Positions 16,951-25,565 of a stretch of DNA of 64,000 nt are shown one piece after another. How positions within the stretch are numbered: the first letter of the stretch is position 1; each line of letters begins with the position of its first letter. A model generated the notes under the pieces. It made no database searches. It saw only the letters and a program-made list of their open reading frames with translations, and was not told the DNA's origin. The stretch comes from Burkholderiaceae bacterium (GTDB lineage: Bacteria; Pseudomonadota; Gammaproteobacteria; Burkholderiales; Burkholderiaceae_C), in assembly GCA_030695205.1 (NCBI GenBank), contig JAUYTN010000061.1:62001-126000 (forward strand), written 5' to 3'. Made by a program: the position numbers and the translations under genes.

Positions 16951-18234
16951 ATGCAACTCGAAACCATTGCCGTTCACGGTGGCTACACCCCCGACCCCAC
17001 CACCAAGTCGGCTGCCGTGCCGCTGTACCAGACGGTGGCCTATGCGTTCGACAGCGCCCAGCACGGGGCTGACCTGTTCGACCTGAAGGTGGCGGGCAAC
17101 ATCTACAGCCGCATCATGAACCCCACCAACGACGTGCTGGAAAAGCGCGTCGCCGCGATGGAGGGCGGCATTGCCGCGCTGGCGATGGCCTCGGGCATGG
17201 CGGCCATCACCGCCGCCATCCAGACCATTGCCGAGGCGGGCGACAACATCGTGTCGGCCAGCACGCTGTACGGCGGCACCTACAACCTGTTTGCCCACAC
17301 CTTCCCGCAGCAGGGTATTGAGGTGCGCTTTGCCGACCCGCGCGACCCCGCCAGCTTTGCCGCGCTGATGGACGAGCGCACCAAGGCCGTGTTCTGCGAG
17401 TCGGTGGGCAACCCGCTGGGCAACGTGACCGACATCGCCGCGCTGGCCGCCGTGGCCCATGCCCACGGCGTGCCGCTGATCGTGGACAACACCGTGCCCA
17501 GCCCCTACCTGTTTCGCCCCATTGAGCACGGTGCCGACATCGTGGTGCATGCCCTCACCAAGTACATGAACGGCCACGGCAACAGCATCGGCGGCATCAT
17601 TGTTGATAGCGGTAAGTTCCCGTGGGCCGAGCACAAGGCCCGCTTCAAGCGCCTGAACGAGCCCGACGTGAGCTACCACGGCGTGGTGTACACCGAGGCC
17701 CTGGGGGCCGCTGCCTACATTGGCCGCGCCCGCGTGGTGCCGCTGCGCAACATGGGTGCAGCCCTGTCTCCGTTCAATGCCTGGCTGACGCTGCAAGGCA
17801 TTGAAACCCTGCCGCTGCGCATGGACCGCATCTGCGCCAACACCCTGGCCCTGGCCCAGCGACTGCAAGGCCACGACAAGGTGGAATGGGTGCGCTACGC
17901 CGGTCTGCCCGACCACCCCGACCATGCCGTGGCCCAGCGCCAGATGGGTGGCCGCGCTTCCGGCATCCTGTCGTTCGGCCTCAAAACCACCGATGCCGAC
18001 CCCCGCGCCGCCGGTGCCCGCTTCCTGGACGCGCTGCAACTGTTCACCCGCCTGGTCAACATTGGCGATGCCAAGTCACTGGCCACGCACCCAGCATCCA
18101 CGACCCACCGCCAGCTCAACCCTGCCGAGCTGGCCAAGGCCGGTGTGAGCGAGAACATGGTGCGCCTGTCCATCGGCATCGAGCATATTGACGACCTCAT
18201 GGCAGACCTGGAGCAAGCGCTGGCAGCGGTGTAA
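16951..18234 (+). CDS. metY: O-acetylhomoserine aminocarboxypropyltransferase (sulfhydrylase)
   Basis: This PLP enzyme makes homocysteine from O-acetylhomoserine and sulfide. Length 427, typical of MetY and longer than MetB/MetC. The N-terminus is METIAVHGGYTPDPTTKS-like. ASGMAAITAAI binds PLP phosphate and the Schiff-base lysine is Lys204 (HALTKYMNGHGN). The C-terminal SIGIEHIDDL is also typical. The ATG at 16951 is chosen over an upstream in-frame codon because the family starts here. With ahcY and metF it supplies and remethylates homocysteine. Confidence 0.93.
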   Translation: MQLETIAVHGGYTPDPTTKSAAVPLYQTVAYAFDSAQHGADLFDLKVAGNIYSRIMNPTNDVLEKRVAAMEGGIAALAMASGMAAITAAIQTIAEAGDNIVSASTLYGGTYNLFAHTFPQQGIEVRFADPRDPASFAALMDERTKAVFCESVGNPLGNVTDIAALAAVAHAHGVPLIVDNTVPSPYLFRPIEHGADIVVHALTKYMNGHGNSIGGIIVDSGKFPWAEHKARFKRLNEPDVSYHGVVYTEALGAAAYIGRARVVPLRNMGAALSPFNAWLTLQGIETLPLRMDRICANTLALAQRLQGHDKVEWVRYAGLPDHPDHAVAQRQMGGRASGILSFGLKTTDADPRAAGARFLDALQLFTRLVNIGDAKSLATHPASTTHRQLNPAELAKAGVSENMVRLSIGIEHIDDLMADLEQALAAV

Positions 18235-18333
18235 ACCGTGCAATCGGCATCCACCGGGGCGCCGTCCACGGTGGTTGTCCCCAGTGACTGTCGCGCCAGC
18301 GGGTTTTGCAGCTTGCGTGACAGCGCGGTTTGC

Positions 18334-18367
18334 CAAGGGCGGTCAACATCCGCCCTTGTTCGTTGTT
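18334..18367 (+). terminator. Probable terminator after metY
   Basis: A perfect 9-bp stem, CAAGGGCGG with CCGCCCTTG and a 7-base loop, is followed by TTCGTTGTT. It ends only about 15 bases before the next start codon, so it could also act in the leader of that gene. The T-run is interrupted. Confidence 0.5.
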
Positions 18368-18380
18368 GGAGTCTGCCCTC

Positions 18381-19532
18381 ATGCCCCTGTTGTTTGACCC
18401 TTTGCAAGCCGGTGCCCTGCACCTGAAGAACCGCATCGTCATGGCTCCGCTCACGCGCAACCGTGCACCGGGTGCCGTGCCGCAGGCCATCACCGCTACC
18501 TACTACGCCCAGCGGGCCAGTGCGGGCTTGCTCATCACCGAGGCCACCGCCATCAGCCACCAGGCCCAGGGCTATGCCGATGTGCCAGGTCTGTACTCGC
18601 CCGAGCAGGTGAGCGCGTGGCGTGCCGTGACAGACGCGGTCCATGCCGCTGGTGGCTGCATCGTCACCCAACTGTGGCATGTGGGCCGGGTGTCGCACAC
18701 CTCGCTGCAGCCCGGCGCAGGCGCGCCCGTGGCCCCTTCTGCCATCGCGGCCAGAACCAAAACCGTGCTGCTGGACAACGGCGTGCCTCGGTTTGAAGAC
18801 ACCTCGGTGCCCCGTGCATTGGGGCTGGATGAGTTGCCCGGCATCGTGGCCGACTACCGCCGTGCCGCCCGTGCCGCCCTGGATGCGGGCTTTGACGGGG
18901 TTGAAGTCCACGCCGCCAACGGCTACTTGCTGGACCAGTTCCTGAAAACTGGTGCCAACCAGCGCACCGATGCTTACGGTGGGTCTATAGCCAACCGCGC
19001 CCGCTTGCTGCTGGAGGTAGTGCAGGCCGTGACCGATGAGGTGGGTGGCGCGCGCACCGGCATTCGCCTGTCGCCTGTCACGCCCGCCAACGACATATCC
19101 GATACCGACCCCCAACCGCTGTTCGAGCATGTGCTGCGCCAGTTGGCGCCGCTGGGGCTGGCTTATGTGCACGTCATCGAAGGCTCCACCGGTGGCCCCC
19201 GCGAGCTGCCCGAGCGTCCGTTTGACTATGCCGCTGCCCGCACCGCCTACCGCGCCGCAGGCGGGCAGGGCGCGTGGATGGTCAACAACGGCTACACCCG
19301 CGAGCTGGCCGATGCCGCGCTGGCCCATGGGGCCGACCTGGTCGCCTTTGGCCGCCCGTTCATTGCCAACCCCGATCTCGTGGCACGCCTGCGCCAGAAC
19401 GGACCGCTCAACGAGGGGGACCGTCGCACCTGGTACGGCGGTGGCGAAGCGGGCTACACCGACTACCCCGAACTCACGCCAGAGCAGGCGGCGCTGCCCA
19501 TCGGTTCGGTACATGCCGGGGGCAAGGCGTGA
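18381..19532 (+). CDS. Old Yellow Enzyme family alkene reductase
   Basis: This FMN-dependent NAD(P)H:enone reductase has 383 residues. MAPLTRNRAPG and TQLWHVGRVSH form the FMN and active-site walls. The substrate-binding pair is His177/Asn180 in HAANGYLLDQF. YGGSIANRARLLLEV and the C-terminal VAFGRPFIANPDL complete the barrel. Members reduce activated alkenes, nitrate esters or N-ethylmaleimide; the natural substrate is unknown. It overlaps the Nudix gene start (GTGA). Confidence 0.93.
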   Translation: MPLLFDPLQAGALHLKNRIVMAPLTRNRAPGAVPQAITATYYAQRASAGLLITEATAISHQAQGYADVPGLYSPEQVSAWRAVTDAVHAAGGCIVTQLWHVGRVSHTSLQPGAGAPVAPSAIAARTKTVLLDNGVPRFEDTSVPRALGLDELPGIVADYRRAARAALDAGFDGVEVHAANGYLLDQFLKTGANQRTDAYGGSIANRARLLLEVVQAVTDEVGGARTGIRLSPVTPANDISDTDPQPLFEHVLRQLAPLGLAYVHVIEGSTGGPRELPERPFDYAAARTAYRAAGGQGAWMVNNGYTRELADAALAHGADLVAFGRPFIANPDLVARLRQNGPLNEGDRRTWYGGGEAGYTDYPELTPEQAALPIGSVHAGGKA

Positions 19533-20389
19533 GTACCACCCATGTGTTGCCCGTGGTCCAGGGGTCTGTGGCCGAGGTCATCGTGCGCGGCGAGGGCATG
19601 CAGATCACCTCGCACATCGTCACCACGCCACCCCGCGATGCCGCCAGCGTGGTTCTGCTGCGGGACGGACATGACGGGCTGGAAGTGTTTCTCATGAAGC
19701 GGGCCGCCCAGTCCGACGTGCTGGGCGGGGCCTACGTGTTCCCCGGTGGCAAGGTGGACCAGGCCGACGAACAGGCCGAGTTGGCTCAGGCCCTGGCCAC
19801 CGAGGCCGCCCACCGCGACCTGCTGGCCCACTTGGCCGAGCCCGGCCTCAGCCCGCAGGCCGCCGCCAGCCTGTTTGTGGCGGCGGTGCGCGAGGCCCGC
19901 GAGGAATGCGGCGTGGCCCTGGCCGCCACCGACCTGCTGCCCTGGGTGCGCTGGATCACGCCGCGCCAGGCTTCGCTGATGAACAAACGGTTTGACACCC
20001 GGTTTTTCCTGGCCGCCATGCCTGAGGGCCAGGCAGCCCTGCACGATGACCACGAAACCACTGCCAGCGAGTGGATGACTCCGCGCAGCGCCTTGCAGCG
20101 CTACTGGGCCCGCGAGTTCGACATGGCGCCGCCGCAGATCATGAGCCTGGTGCACCTGCACGCGCATTGCACCGTGGCCGATGCGCTGGCCGAGGCCCGC
20201 ACCCGCTTCCCGCCCACGGTGGCCCCTGAGCCGTTCGACCACGAGGGCATGCGGGTCATCTGCTATCCGGGCGACGAACGCCATTCCCATCCCACCCCGG
20301 TGCTGCCCGGCCCCACCCGCCTGATGTTCAGAAACCGCCGCTTCGAGCCCGCCTCGGGCACGCTGGAGGAGTTGCTCGGCCGGAGGTGA
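19529..20389 (+). CDS. Nudix hydrolase
   Basis: The protein has 286 residues from GTG 19529, which overlaps the preceding stop; an internal ATG at 19599 is an alternative start. The Nudix box is present but split. FPGGKVDQ is separated from REAREECGV (residues 121-129) by an insertion of about 40 residues, as in NUDT19-like enzymes that act on CoA or larger nucleoside diphosphates. The Glu-Glu metal site is intact. The substrate is unknown. It is probably co-expressed with the upstream reductase. Confidence 0.85.
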   Translation: MSTTHVLPVVQGSVAEVIVRGEGMQITSHIVTTPPRDAASVVLLRDGHDGLEVFLMKRAAQSDVLGGAYVFPGGKVDQADEQAELAQALATEAAHRDLLAHLAEPGLSPQAAASLFVAAVREAREECGVALAATDLLPWVRWITPRQASLMNKRFDTRFFLAAMPEGQAALHDDHETTASEWMTPRSALQRYWAREFDMAPPQIMSLVHLHAHCTVADALAEARTRFPPTVAPEPFDHEGMRVICYPGDERHSHPTPVLPGPTRLMFRNRRFEPASGTLEELLGRR

Positions 20390-20426
20390 GCGCAGTGCCG
20401 CGCGCAGGTGTCCTGCCCGGCGAGGT

Positions 20427-21821
20427 TCAGCTGTGGCGGTGCCGGTGCGCCAGGCGCCACCAACGCCAGGTCAGCAGCACGGCTGCGGCGCTCAGGCCAG
20501 TCAGCAGGCCTAGCCACACACCCGTACCGCCCCAGTCCAGCCCGAAGGCAAACAGTGCGCTCAGCGGAATGCCAAAGCCCCAGTAGCCCAGTGCGGCAAA
20601 CCACATCGGCACCCGTGTGTCGTGCAGACCGCGCAGCATGCCAGCGGCCACCGCCTGGGCACCGTCCACCACCTGGAACAGGGCCGCAAGCGCCAGAAAA
20701 TGCACCGCCAGCGCCACCACGGGGGCGTTGCCTGGCAGGTCCGTGTCCATGAACACCCGCACCAGCGTCAGCGGGGTCGTCAGCATCACCACGGCCATGA
20801 CGGCCATGAAGCCCACGCCCAGCACAAACGCACTCCAGCCCGCCCTGGCCACGTCCGCATACCGACCCGCACCATGGGCCATAGCCACGCGAATGGTGGC
20901 CACCTGACCAAAACTCAGGGGCACCATGAAGCTGATGGACGCGATCTGTATGGCCACCGCGTGGGCCGCCAGCTCGTGGGGGCCGATGCGCCCCATCATC
21001 ATCACGGCTGCGTAAAAAATGCTGGTTTCAAAGGCAAAGGTCAACCCGATGGGCAGCCCCAATTTGACCATCGCCTTCAGGCGGGTGGGCTCCACCTGCC
21101 AGTCTGTGCGCAACAGGTGGTAGGGGCGCAGCACGGGGTGCCAGCGCACCACAGCGGCCAGTCCGCCGCACATGAACAGGCTGCACAGCGTGGTGGCCAG
21201 TCCGGCTCCCGCCAGGCCCATCGCAGGTAGCCCACCGCGACCGAACATCAGCGCCCAGGCCAGAACCGCATTCACCGCAATGGCCAGCAGCGCCACCAGC
21301 AGCGTCCAGCGCTGTAGCCCAGTGGCGGCCAGCAGCGAGCGCAGCACCAGAAAGCCCAGGTAGGGCAGTAAGGCCCACTGGAGCGTTCGCATGAATTCGG
21401 CCGCCATGGCAGACGCCTCGGCCGATTGGCCCATGGCCCGCAAAATGGCTTCGGTGTGCCACAGCAGCGCCCAAACCGGTAAGCACACCCACAGCGCTAG
21501 CCAGAGCCCCTGATGCATCAGAAGGCGAACCTCCCGCAGGGGGCGTTTGCGCCGCCCCAGCGCGGTGGAGACCAGGGGCAAGGTGGCAGACACCACGCCC
21601 ATGCAAAAAATCATCAGCCCGTGGTAGAGCGCCGTGGCCAAAGCGCCGGCGGCCAGTGCCGCCGGGCCCAGCCTGCCCATCAGCGCCACGTCGGTGGCCG
21701 ACAGCGCCGCCTGGGCCAGGTTGGCCAGCACCATGGGCGCACCCAGCACCAGCGAGGCGCGCAGCTCGGCGGGCCAGTGTGGTGCTTTGGTTGGGGTTGA
21801 GTTATCAGTAAAAAATGCCAT
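20427..21821 (-). CDS. MATE family multidrug exporter
   Basis: The protein has about 464 residues and 12 membrane segments, typical of NorM-type sodium- or proton-coupled drug exporters. The N-terminal half contains GAPMVLANLAQAALSATDVALMGRLG, which is the usual helix-1 region. The ATG at 21821 has no Shine-Dalgarno sequence because a dispersed repeat occupies the leader; a GTG 21 bases upstream is possible. It converges on the Nudix gene. The substrate is unknown. Confidence 0.9.
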   Translation of the reverse strand: MAFFTDNSTPTKAPHWPAELRASLVLGAPMVLANLAQAALSATDVALMGRLGPAALAAGALATALYHGLMIFCMGVVSATLPLVSTALGRRKRPLREVRLLMHQGLWLALWVCLPVWALLWHTEAILRAMGQSAEASAMAAEFMRTLQWALLPYLGFLVLRSLLAATGLQRWTLLVALLAIAVNAVLAWALMFGRGGLPAMGLAGAGLATTLCSLFMCGGLAAVVRWHPVLRPYHLLRTDWQVEPTRLKAMVKLGLPIGLTFAFETSIFYAAVMMMGRIGPHELAAHAVAIQIASISFMVPLSFGQVATIRVAMAHGAGRYADVARAGWSAFVLGVGFMAVMAVVMLTTPLTLVRVFMDTDLPGNAPVVALAVHFLALAALFQVVDGAQAVAAGMLRGLHDTRVPMWFAALGYWGFGIPLSALFAFGLDWGGTGVWLGLLTGLSAAAVLLTWRWWRLAHRHRHS

Positions 21822-21860
21822 TAGCGCTTTATTTGTAAGCACTTATAGCTATTGTTTTAC
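21809..21860 (-). repeat. Dispersed ~55-bp repeat, copy 3
   Basis: Read leftward it has ATAGCTA, then ATAAAGCGCTAATGGC and a T-run. It covers the translation start of the MATE gene and fills the short gap to rlmJ. Confidence 0.6.
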
Positions 21861-22774
21861 TTTCCTTGTTCGAGCACGAACCCTGCGTGCTCGTCCTTGC
21901 CCATGGCTTTGACGAGGTGCGGCAGCGATTCCTTCAGGATGGGCGCCAGCACAAATGGCGGGTTGACCATGAACACCCCGCTGCCCGACAACCCCACCGG
22001 CACGCCCCTGGCGTTGCTCTGGCCCGACTGAACTCTCAGGCTGGTGTACAGCCAGGGTTTGCCTGCCCGCGACGCGGCGTTTTTGAGTTTGCGCGGCAGG
22101 TCATGCGCTTCGGGCCTGGCCACGATCGGGTGCCAGATCAGCACACTGCCCGTGGCGAAGCGGATGAGCGCATCCGTCAGCATGTCCACCACTTTGCCGT
22201 AATCGCTTTTGATTTCGTAGCTCGGGTCGCACACCACCAGACCCCGGCGGGTAGGTGGCGGCAGCAGCGCGCGAACGCCGCTGAAGCCATCGGCCACCCG
22301 CAGCGTCATGAGGCGCCGGGTGTCACGCTGCGCCACCAGGCCGCGCAACAGGCGCTGGTCGGTGGGGTGAACCTCGAACACATGCGCCCGGTCCTGCAGA
22401 CGCAGCAGCCGCTCGGTGATGAGCGGCGAGCCCGGGTAGTTGCGCAACGCCTGCGGTCCGTGGGTGGAGCTGCCTTTGGCTGGTGGGTTGAACTCCCGCA
22501 GCACGGCCAGGTAGTCGTCCACCAAGCTGCCCATGCCCGTCTGCCCCTTTGGCAGGTGCGGGCCCCCCAGTACGCTGAAAATGCCCGACTCGGCTTCGCC
22601 GCTGGTGCGGGCCTGGTCGCCATCGAGCCGGTACCAGCCCGCACCCGCGTGGGTGTCCACCACGGTGAACCCCGTCTCCTTTTGGGCCATGTAGCGAAGG
22701 GTGGCCACCAGGATGGCGTGTTTGAGCACGTCGGCATGGTTGCCCGCGTGAAAGGCGTGTCGGTAACTGAACAT
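21857..22774 (-). CDS. rlmJ: 23S rRNA (adenine-2030-N6)-methyltransferase
   Basis: The protein starts [20 protein letters not shown], the diagnostic N-terminus of RlmJ, so the start is set at 22774. It contains [10 protein letters not shown] (SAM site) and the N6-adenine catalytic motif in the form DPSYEIK. Length 305 is a little longer than the ~280 of enterobacterial RlmJ. It is divergent from rplM. Confidence 0.93.
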   Translation of the reverse strand: MFSYRHAFHAGNHADVLKHAILVATLRYMAQKETGFTVVDTHAGAGWYRLDGDQARTSGEAESGIFSVLGGPHLPKGQTGMGSLVDDYLAVLREFNPPAKGSSTHGPQALRNYPGSPLITERLLRLQDRAHVFEVHPTDQRLLRGLVAQRDTRRLMTLRVADGFSGVRALLPPPTRRGLVVCDPSYEIKSDYGKVVDMLTDALIRFATGSVLIWHPIVARPEAHDLPRKLKNAASRAGKPWLYTSLRVQSGQSNARGVPVGLSGSGVFMVNPPFVLAPILKESLPHLVKAMGKDEHAGFVLEQGK

Positions 22775-22863
22775 CCCGCGATGGTACCCGCGCGCCACAG
22801 CGACCATTGGCGTGTGTCTACCCTCCAGGGGTTGAAAAGTGTCCGGACTTGCCGTGGGCTTTG

Positions 22864-22869
22864 TATAAT
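22864..22869 (+). promoter_or_regulatory. Probable rplM-rpsI promoter -10 element
   Basis: TATAAT within TTGTATAATCTCG stands in the 236-base divergent gap between rlmJ and rplM. No good -35 lies at 17 bases; TTGAAA is 26 bases upstream. It would give a leader of about 135 bases for the ribosomal protein operon. Confidence 0.5.
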
Positions 22870-23010
22870 CTCGGGTTTTGCGGCGCTTCCAGAACCCCGC
22901 AGCAATCAGGTCCAGTCGGCATGCCGGGTGGACGAACCCACCTAAGAGGTTTCCAGCAGAGAAACACCGACCGTGGAAAAGGGTTCTTTTTCTCACTCGA
23001 ACTTTCACCC

Positions 23011-23451
23011 ATGAAAACTTTCAGCGCCAAACCCGCTGACGTGGTGCACGAGTGGTTTGTTGTTGACGCCACCGATTTGGTGCTCGGCCGGGTAGCCAGC
23101 GAAGTTGCCCTCCGTCTGCGCGGTAAACACAAAGCCATTTACACGCCTCACGTCGATACCGGCGATTACATCGTCGTCATCAACGCCGCCAAGCTCCGCG
23201 TCACAGGCACCAAAGCCCTCGACAAGGTGTACTACCGCCACTCCGGTTTCCCCGGTGGCATCTACGGCACCAACTTCCGCGACATGCAAGCCAAACACCC
23301 TGGCCGTGCCCTGGAAAAAGCCGTCAAAGGCATGCTGCCCAAGGGTCCCCTGGGCTACGCCATGATCAAGAAGCTCAAGGTTTACGGTGGTGCAGAGCAT
23401 CCCCACACCGCGCAGCAGCCCAAAGTTCTGGCCCTGACAGGAGCAGTCTGA
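23011..23451 (+). CDS. rplM: 50S ribosomal protein L13
   Basis: The protein starts [16 protein letters not shown] and contains the family signature of [22 protein letters not shown] near the C-terminus. Length 146, close to the ~142 of other bacteria. No strong Shine-Dalgarno sequence is seen before the ATG, but the N-terminus matches the family. Its stop overlaps the rpsI start (TGATG), giving the conserved rplM-rpsI operon. Confidence 0.98.
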   Translation: MKTFSAKPADVVHEWFVVDATDLVLGRVASEVALRLRGKHKAIYTPHVDTGDYIVVINAAKLRVTGTKALDKVYYRHSGFPGGIYGTNFRDMQAKHPGRALEKAVKGMLPKGPLGYAMIKKLKVYGGAEHPHTAQQPKVLALTGAV

Positions 23452-23843
23452 TGATTGGTGAATGGAACAATGGCACCGGCCGTCGCAAATCCAGCGTCGC
23501 CCGCGTGTTTCTGAAAAAAGGCTCCGGCAAAATCACCGTGAATGGCAAAGACATTCAGGCGTACTTTGGCCGTGAAACCTCCATCATGATCTGCCGTCAA
23601 CCCCTGTTCCTGACCAACCATGTCGAAACCTTCGACATCCAGGTCAATGTGCACGGTGGCGGTGAATCCGGTCAGGCAGGCGCAGTGCGCCACGGCATCA
23701 CCCGCGCCCTGATCGACTATGACACCACGCTGAAGCCCGCGCTGTCGCAAGCCGGTTTCGTCACCCGTGACGCCCGCGAAGTCGAACGTAAAAAAGTCGG
23801 TCTGCGTTCTGCACGTCGCCGCAAGCAGTTCAGCAAGCGCTAA
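23451..23843 (+). CDS. rpsI: 30S ribosomal protein S9
   Basis: The 130-residue protein has the S9 signature of [19 protein letters not shown] and the basic C-terminal tail ending KKQFSKR-like (RRRKQFSKR), which reaches the P-site tRNA. It is translationally coupled to rplM and followed by a strong terminator. Confidence 0.98.
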   Translation: MIGEWNNGTGRRKSSVARVFLKKGSGKITVNGKDIQAYFGRETSIMICRQPLFLTNHVETFDIQVNVHGGGESGQAGAVRHGITRALIDYDTTLKPALSQAGFVTRDAREVERKKVGLRSARRRKQFSKR

Positions 23844-23862
23844 GCCGTTCTTTCTGTCTGCC

Positions 23863-23900
23863 AAAAACCGCCCACGGGTTATGCTCGGGGCGGTTTTTTT
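23863..23900 (+). terminator. Terminator of the rplM-rpsI operon
   Basis: The stem AAAACCGCCC with GGGGCGGTTTT closes a short loop and runs into a T-stretch, starting about 20 bases after the rpsI stop. Confidence 0.9.
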
Positions 23901-23951
23901 ATGGCTGTGTGCGTGGGCAAACGTCCATGTGGCGGCTGGAAAGGTGCTTGA

Positions 23952-24665
23952 ATGCGTTGGAAGTTGTGGCGGCGTCGGCTGACCATCAGTGCGCCCCGAA
24001 TGGCCATTCGCAGTGCCATCCCGTGGCCCCTGCGTTGGTTGCTGGGGGCGGTGGTGCTTGGGCTGTCTGCCGCTGTGGCGCTGTGGACTTTCGAAAAAGG
24101 GCGTGAGTTTGCTGGTCTGGACCGCGGCCGCGTGCAGTCCCTGGACCGGTTGCAGGAGCGGGTGCTCACACTGACCAACGACCTGGAGCGCGCACAGTCG
24201 GTGGCCAACACCGCCGAGACGCTGCTGACAGCCGAGCGGCGTGCGCAAGAGATGCTGGCCGCCCAACTGCAGCAACTGCAGGAGGACAACCGCGATTTGC
24301 GCCGCGAGCTCGGGTTTTACGAGCAACTGATTCCCACCTCGGGCGCGGGAGGCCTCAGCGTTCGGGGCTTGCGAGCTCAAAAGACTGAGTCCGGTGGCCT
24401 GAGCTGGCAGGTGCTGCTGGTGCAGTCCACCCGCAATGCGCCGGAGTTCAAGGGGCAGCTCAAGGTCACCTACAGCGGGGAGCGTGGCGGGCAGCCCTGG
24501 GAGTTCACAGAGCCTGCGGGCAAGCACCCGGTGGTCATGCGACAGTCCTTGCGGTTGGAGGGCCGGGCGGCTGCAATAGCGGGTGTCTCGGTCCATCGGC
24601 TCACCGTGCGCCTCATGCAAGGCGACAATGTGGTGTTGACGCAGGCCACCAAAGTGGCCCCTTGA
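23952..24665 (+). CDS. DUF6776-type membrane-anchored coiled-coil protein
   Basis: The 237-residue protein has a basic N-terminus, one membrane helix at about residues 28-46 (LRWLLGAVVLGLSAAVALW) and a coiled coil at about 55-120 rich in Leu, Glu and Gln. A C-terminal beta-rich domain faces the periplasm. No enzyme motif is visible. I assign it to DUF6776 from its form and position before a bactofilin gene. A role at the envelope with the bactofilin is inference from the overlapping gene arrangement. Confidence 0.75.
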   Translation: MRWKLWRRRLTISAPRMAIRSAIPWPLRWLLGAVVLGLSAAVALWTFEKGREFAGLDRGRVQSLDRLQERVLTLTNDLERAQSVANTAETLLTAERRAQEMLAAQLQQLQEDNRDLRRELGFYEQLIPTSGAGGLSVRGLRAQKTESGGLSWQVLLVQSTRNAPEFKGQLKVTYSGERGGQPWEFTEPAGKHPVVMRQSLRLEGRAAAIAGVSVHRLTVRLMQGDNVVLTQATKVAP

Positions 24666-24688
24666 GTTCTATCGTTGAGGAGACACCG

Positions 24689-25111
24689 GTGTTCGGAAGA
24701 AAAAAACAACCCCCTATCAAGAGCCTGATCGCCCACGGCACCGTGATTCGCGGCGACATCGAGTTCAGTGAAGGTTTGCGTGTCGACGGCGAGGTAGTCG
24801 GCAACCTGCGGGCCTTGCCTGGGGTTGGCAGCATGTTGGTCATCAGCGAGTCGGCGGTGGTGACGGGAGAGGTCAGTGCCGACCACGTGGTGCTCAATGG
24901 CACGGTGCGTGGGCCTGTGCGCGCGGCCGAGTTGCTGGAGCTGCAGCCCAAGGCCAAGGTCGAAGGCGATGTCACCTACCAGGCCCTGGAAATGCACCAG
25001 GGAGCTGTGATTGCCGGGCAGTTGTCACCCATCGGGGCAGAGGCTGAGGTCATCGCAGAGGCCGTTGTGGCAACAAAGCCCCCACTCAAGCTGGCGGCCA
25101 ATCGGGGCTGA
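24689..25111 (+). CDS. Bactofilin
   Basis: This polymer-forming cytoskeletal protein has 140 residues. GAGGAG is seven bases before GTG 24689, which makes this start better than an in-frame TTG at 24662. The core (about residues 15-120) is a right-handed beta-helix of short repeats such as GTVIRGDIEFSEGLRVDGEV and GTVRGPVRAAELLEL. Bactofilins organise cell-wall enzymes or polar structures. The upstream DUF6776 membrane protein ends just before it and could be its membrane partner. Confidence 0.92.
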   Translation: MFGRKKQPPIKSLIAHGTVIRGDIEFSEGLRVDGEVVGNLRALPGVGSMLVISESAVVTGEVSADHVVLNGTVRGPVRAAELLELQPKAKVEGDVTYQALEMHQGAVIAGQLSPIGAEAEVIAEAVVATKPPLKLAANRG

Positions 25112-25195
25112 CCGGCAATCCCGACCGCGTTGGTTTAGTATTCCGGTCGTCTGGACTCTGTCCCCTTGCCCACCCGTACCGAATCGAGGTTCCTC

Positions 25196-25564
25196 ATGAG
25201 CGCACTCGCCGAATCCATTGCCACCGAAGAAATGCCAATCCCGTTGGTGTTCACCGACAGCGCTGCCGCCAAAGTGGCGGACCTGATCGCCGAAGAAGGC
25301 AACCCCGACCTCAAGCTCCGCGTGTTTGTGCAAGGCGGTGGCTGCTCAGGGTTTCAGTACGGTTTCACCTTCGATGAAATCGTGAACGACGACGACACCA
25401 CTATGACCAAAAACGGTGTATCGCTGCTGATCGACGCCATGAGCTACCAGTACCTGGTGGGCGCAGAGATTGACTACAAAGAAGACCTGCAGGGTTCACA
25501 GTTCGTCATCAAAAACCCCAACGCCACCACCACTTGTGGGTGTGGCTCCAGCTTCAGTGCCTGA
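25196..25564 (+). CDS. erpA: Iron-sulfur cluster insertion protein ErpA
   Basis: This A-type Fe-S carrier has 122 residues. The three cluster-binding cysteines are seen in [10 protein letters not shown] and in the C-terminal TCGCGSSFS. The ATG at 25196 is chosen because the family starts near here. Its stop and the stop of anmK on the other strand are one base apart. Confidence 0.95.
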   Translation: MSALAESIATEEMPIPLVFTDSAAAKVADLIAEEGNPDLKLRVFVQGGGCSGFQYGFTFDEIVNDDDTTMTKNGVSLLIDAMSYQYLVGAEIDYKEDLQGSQFVIKNPNATTTCGCGSSFSA

Positions 25565-25565
25565 T

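Noticed and set aside
22870..23010. Leader of rplM as a regulatory RNA
   Set aside because: No conserved L13-leader type structure could be recognised by eye; it remains a plain leader.
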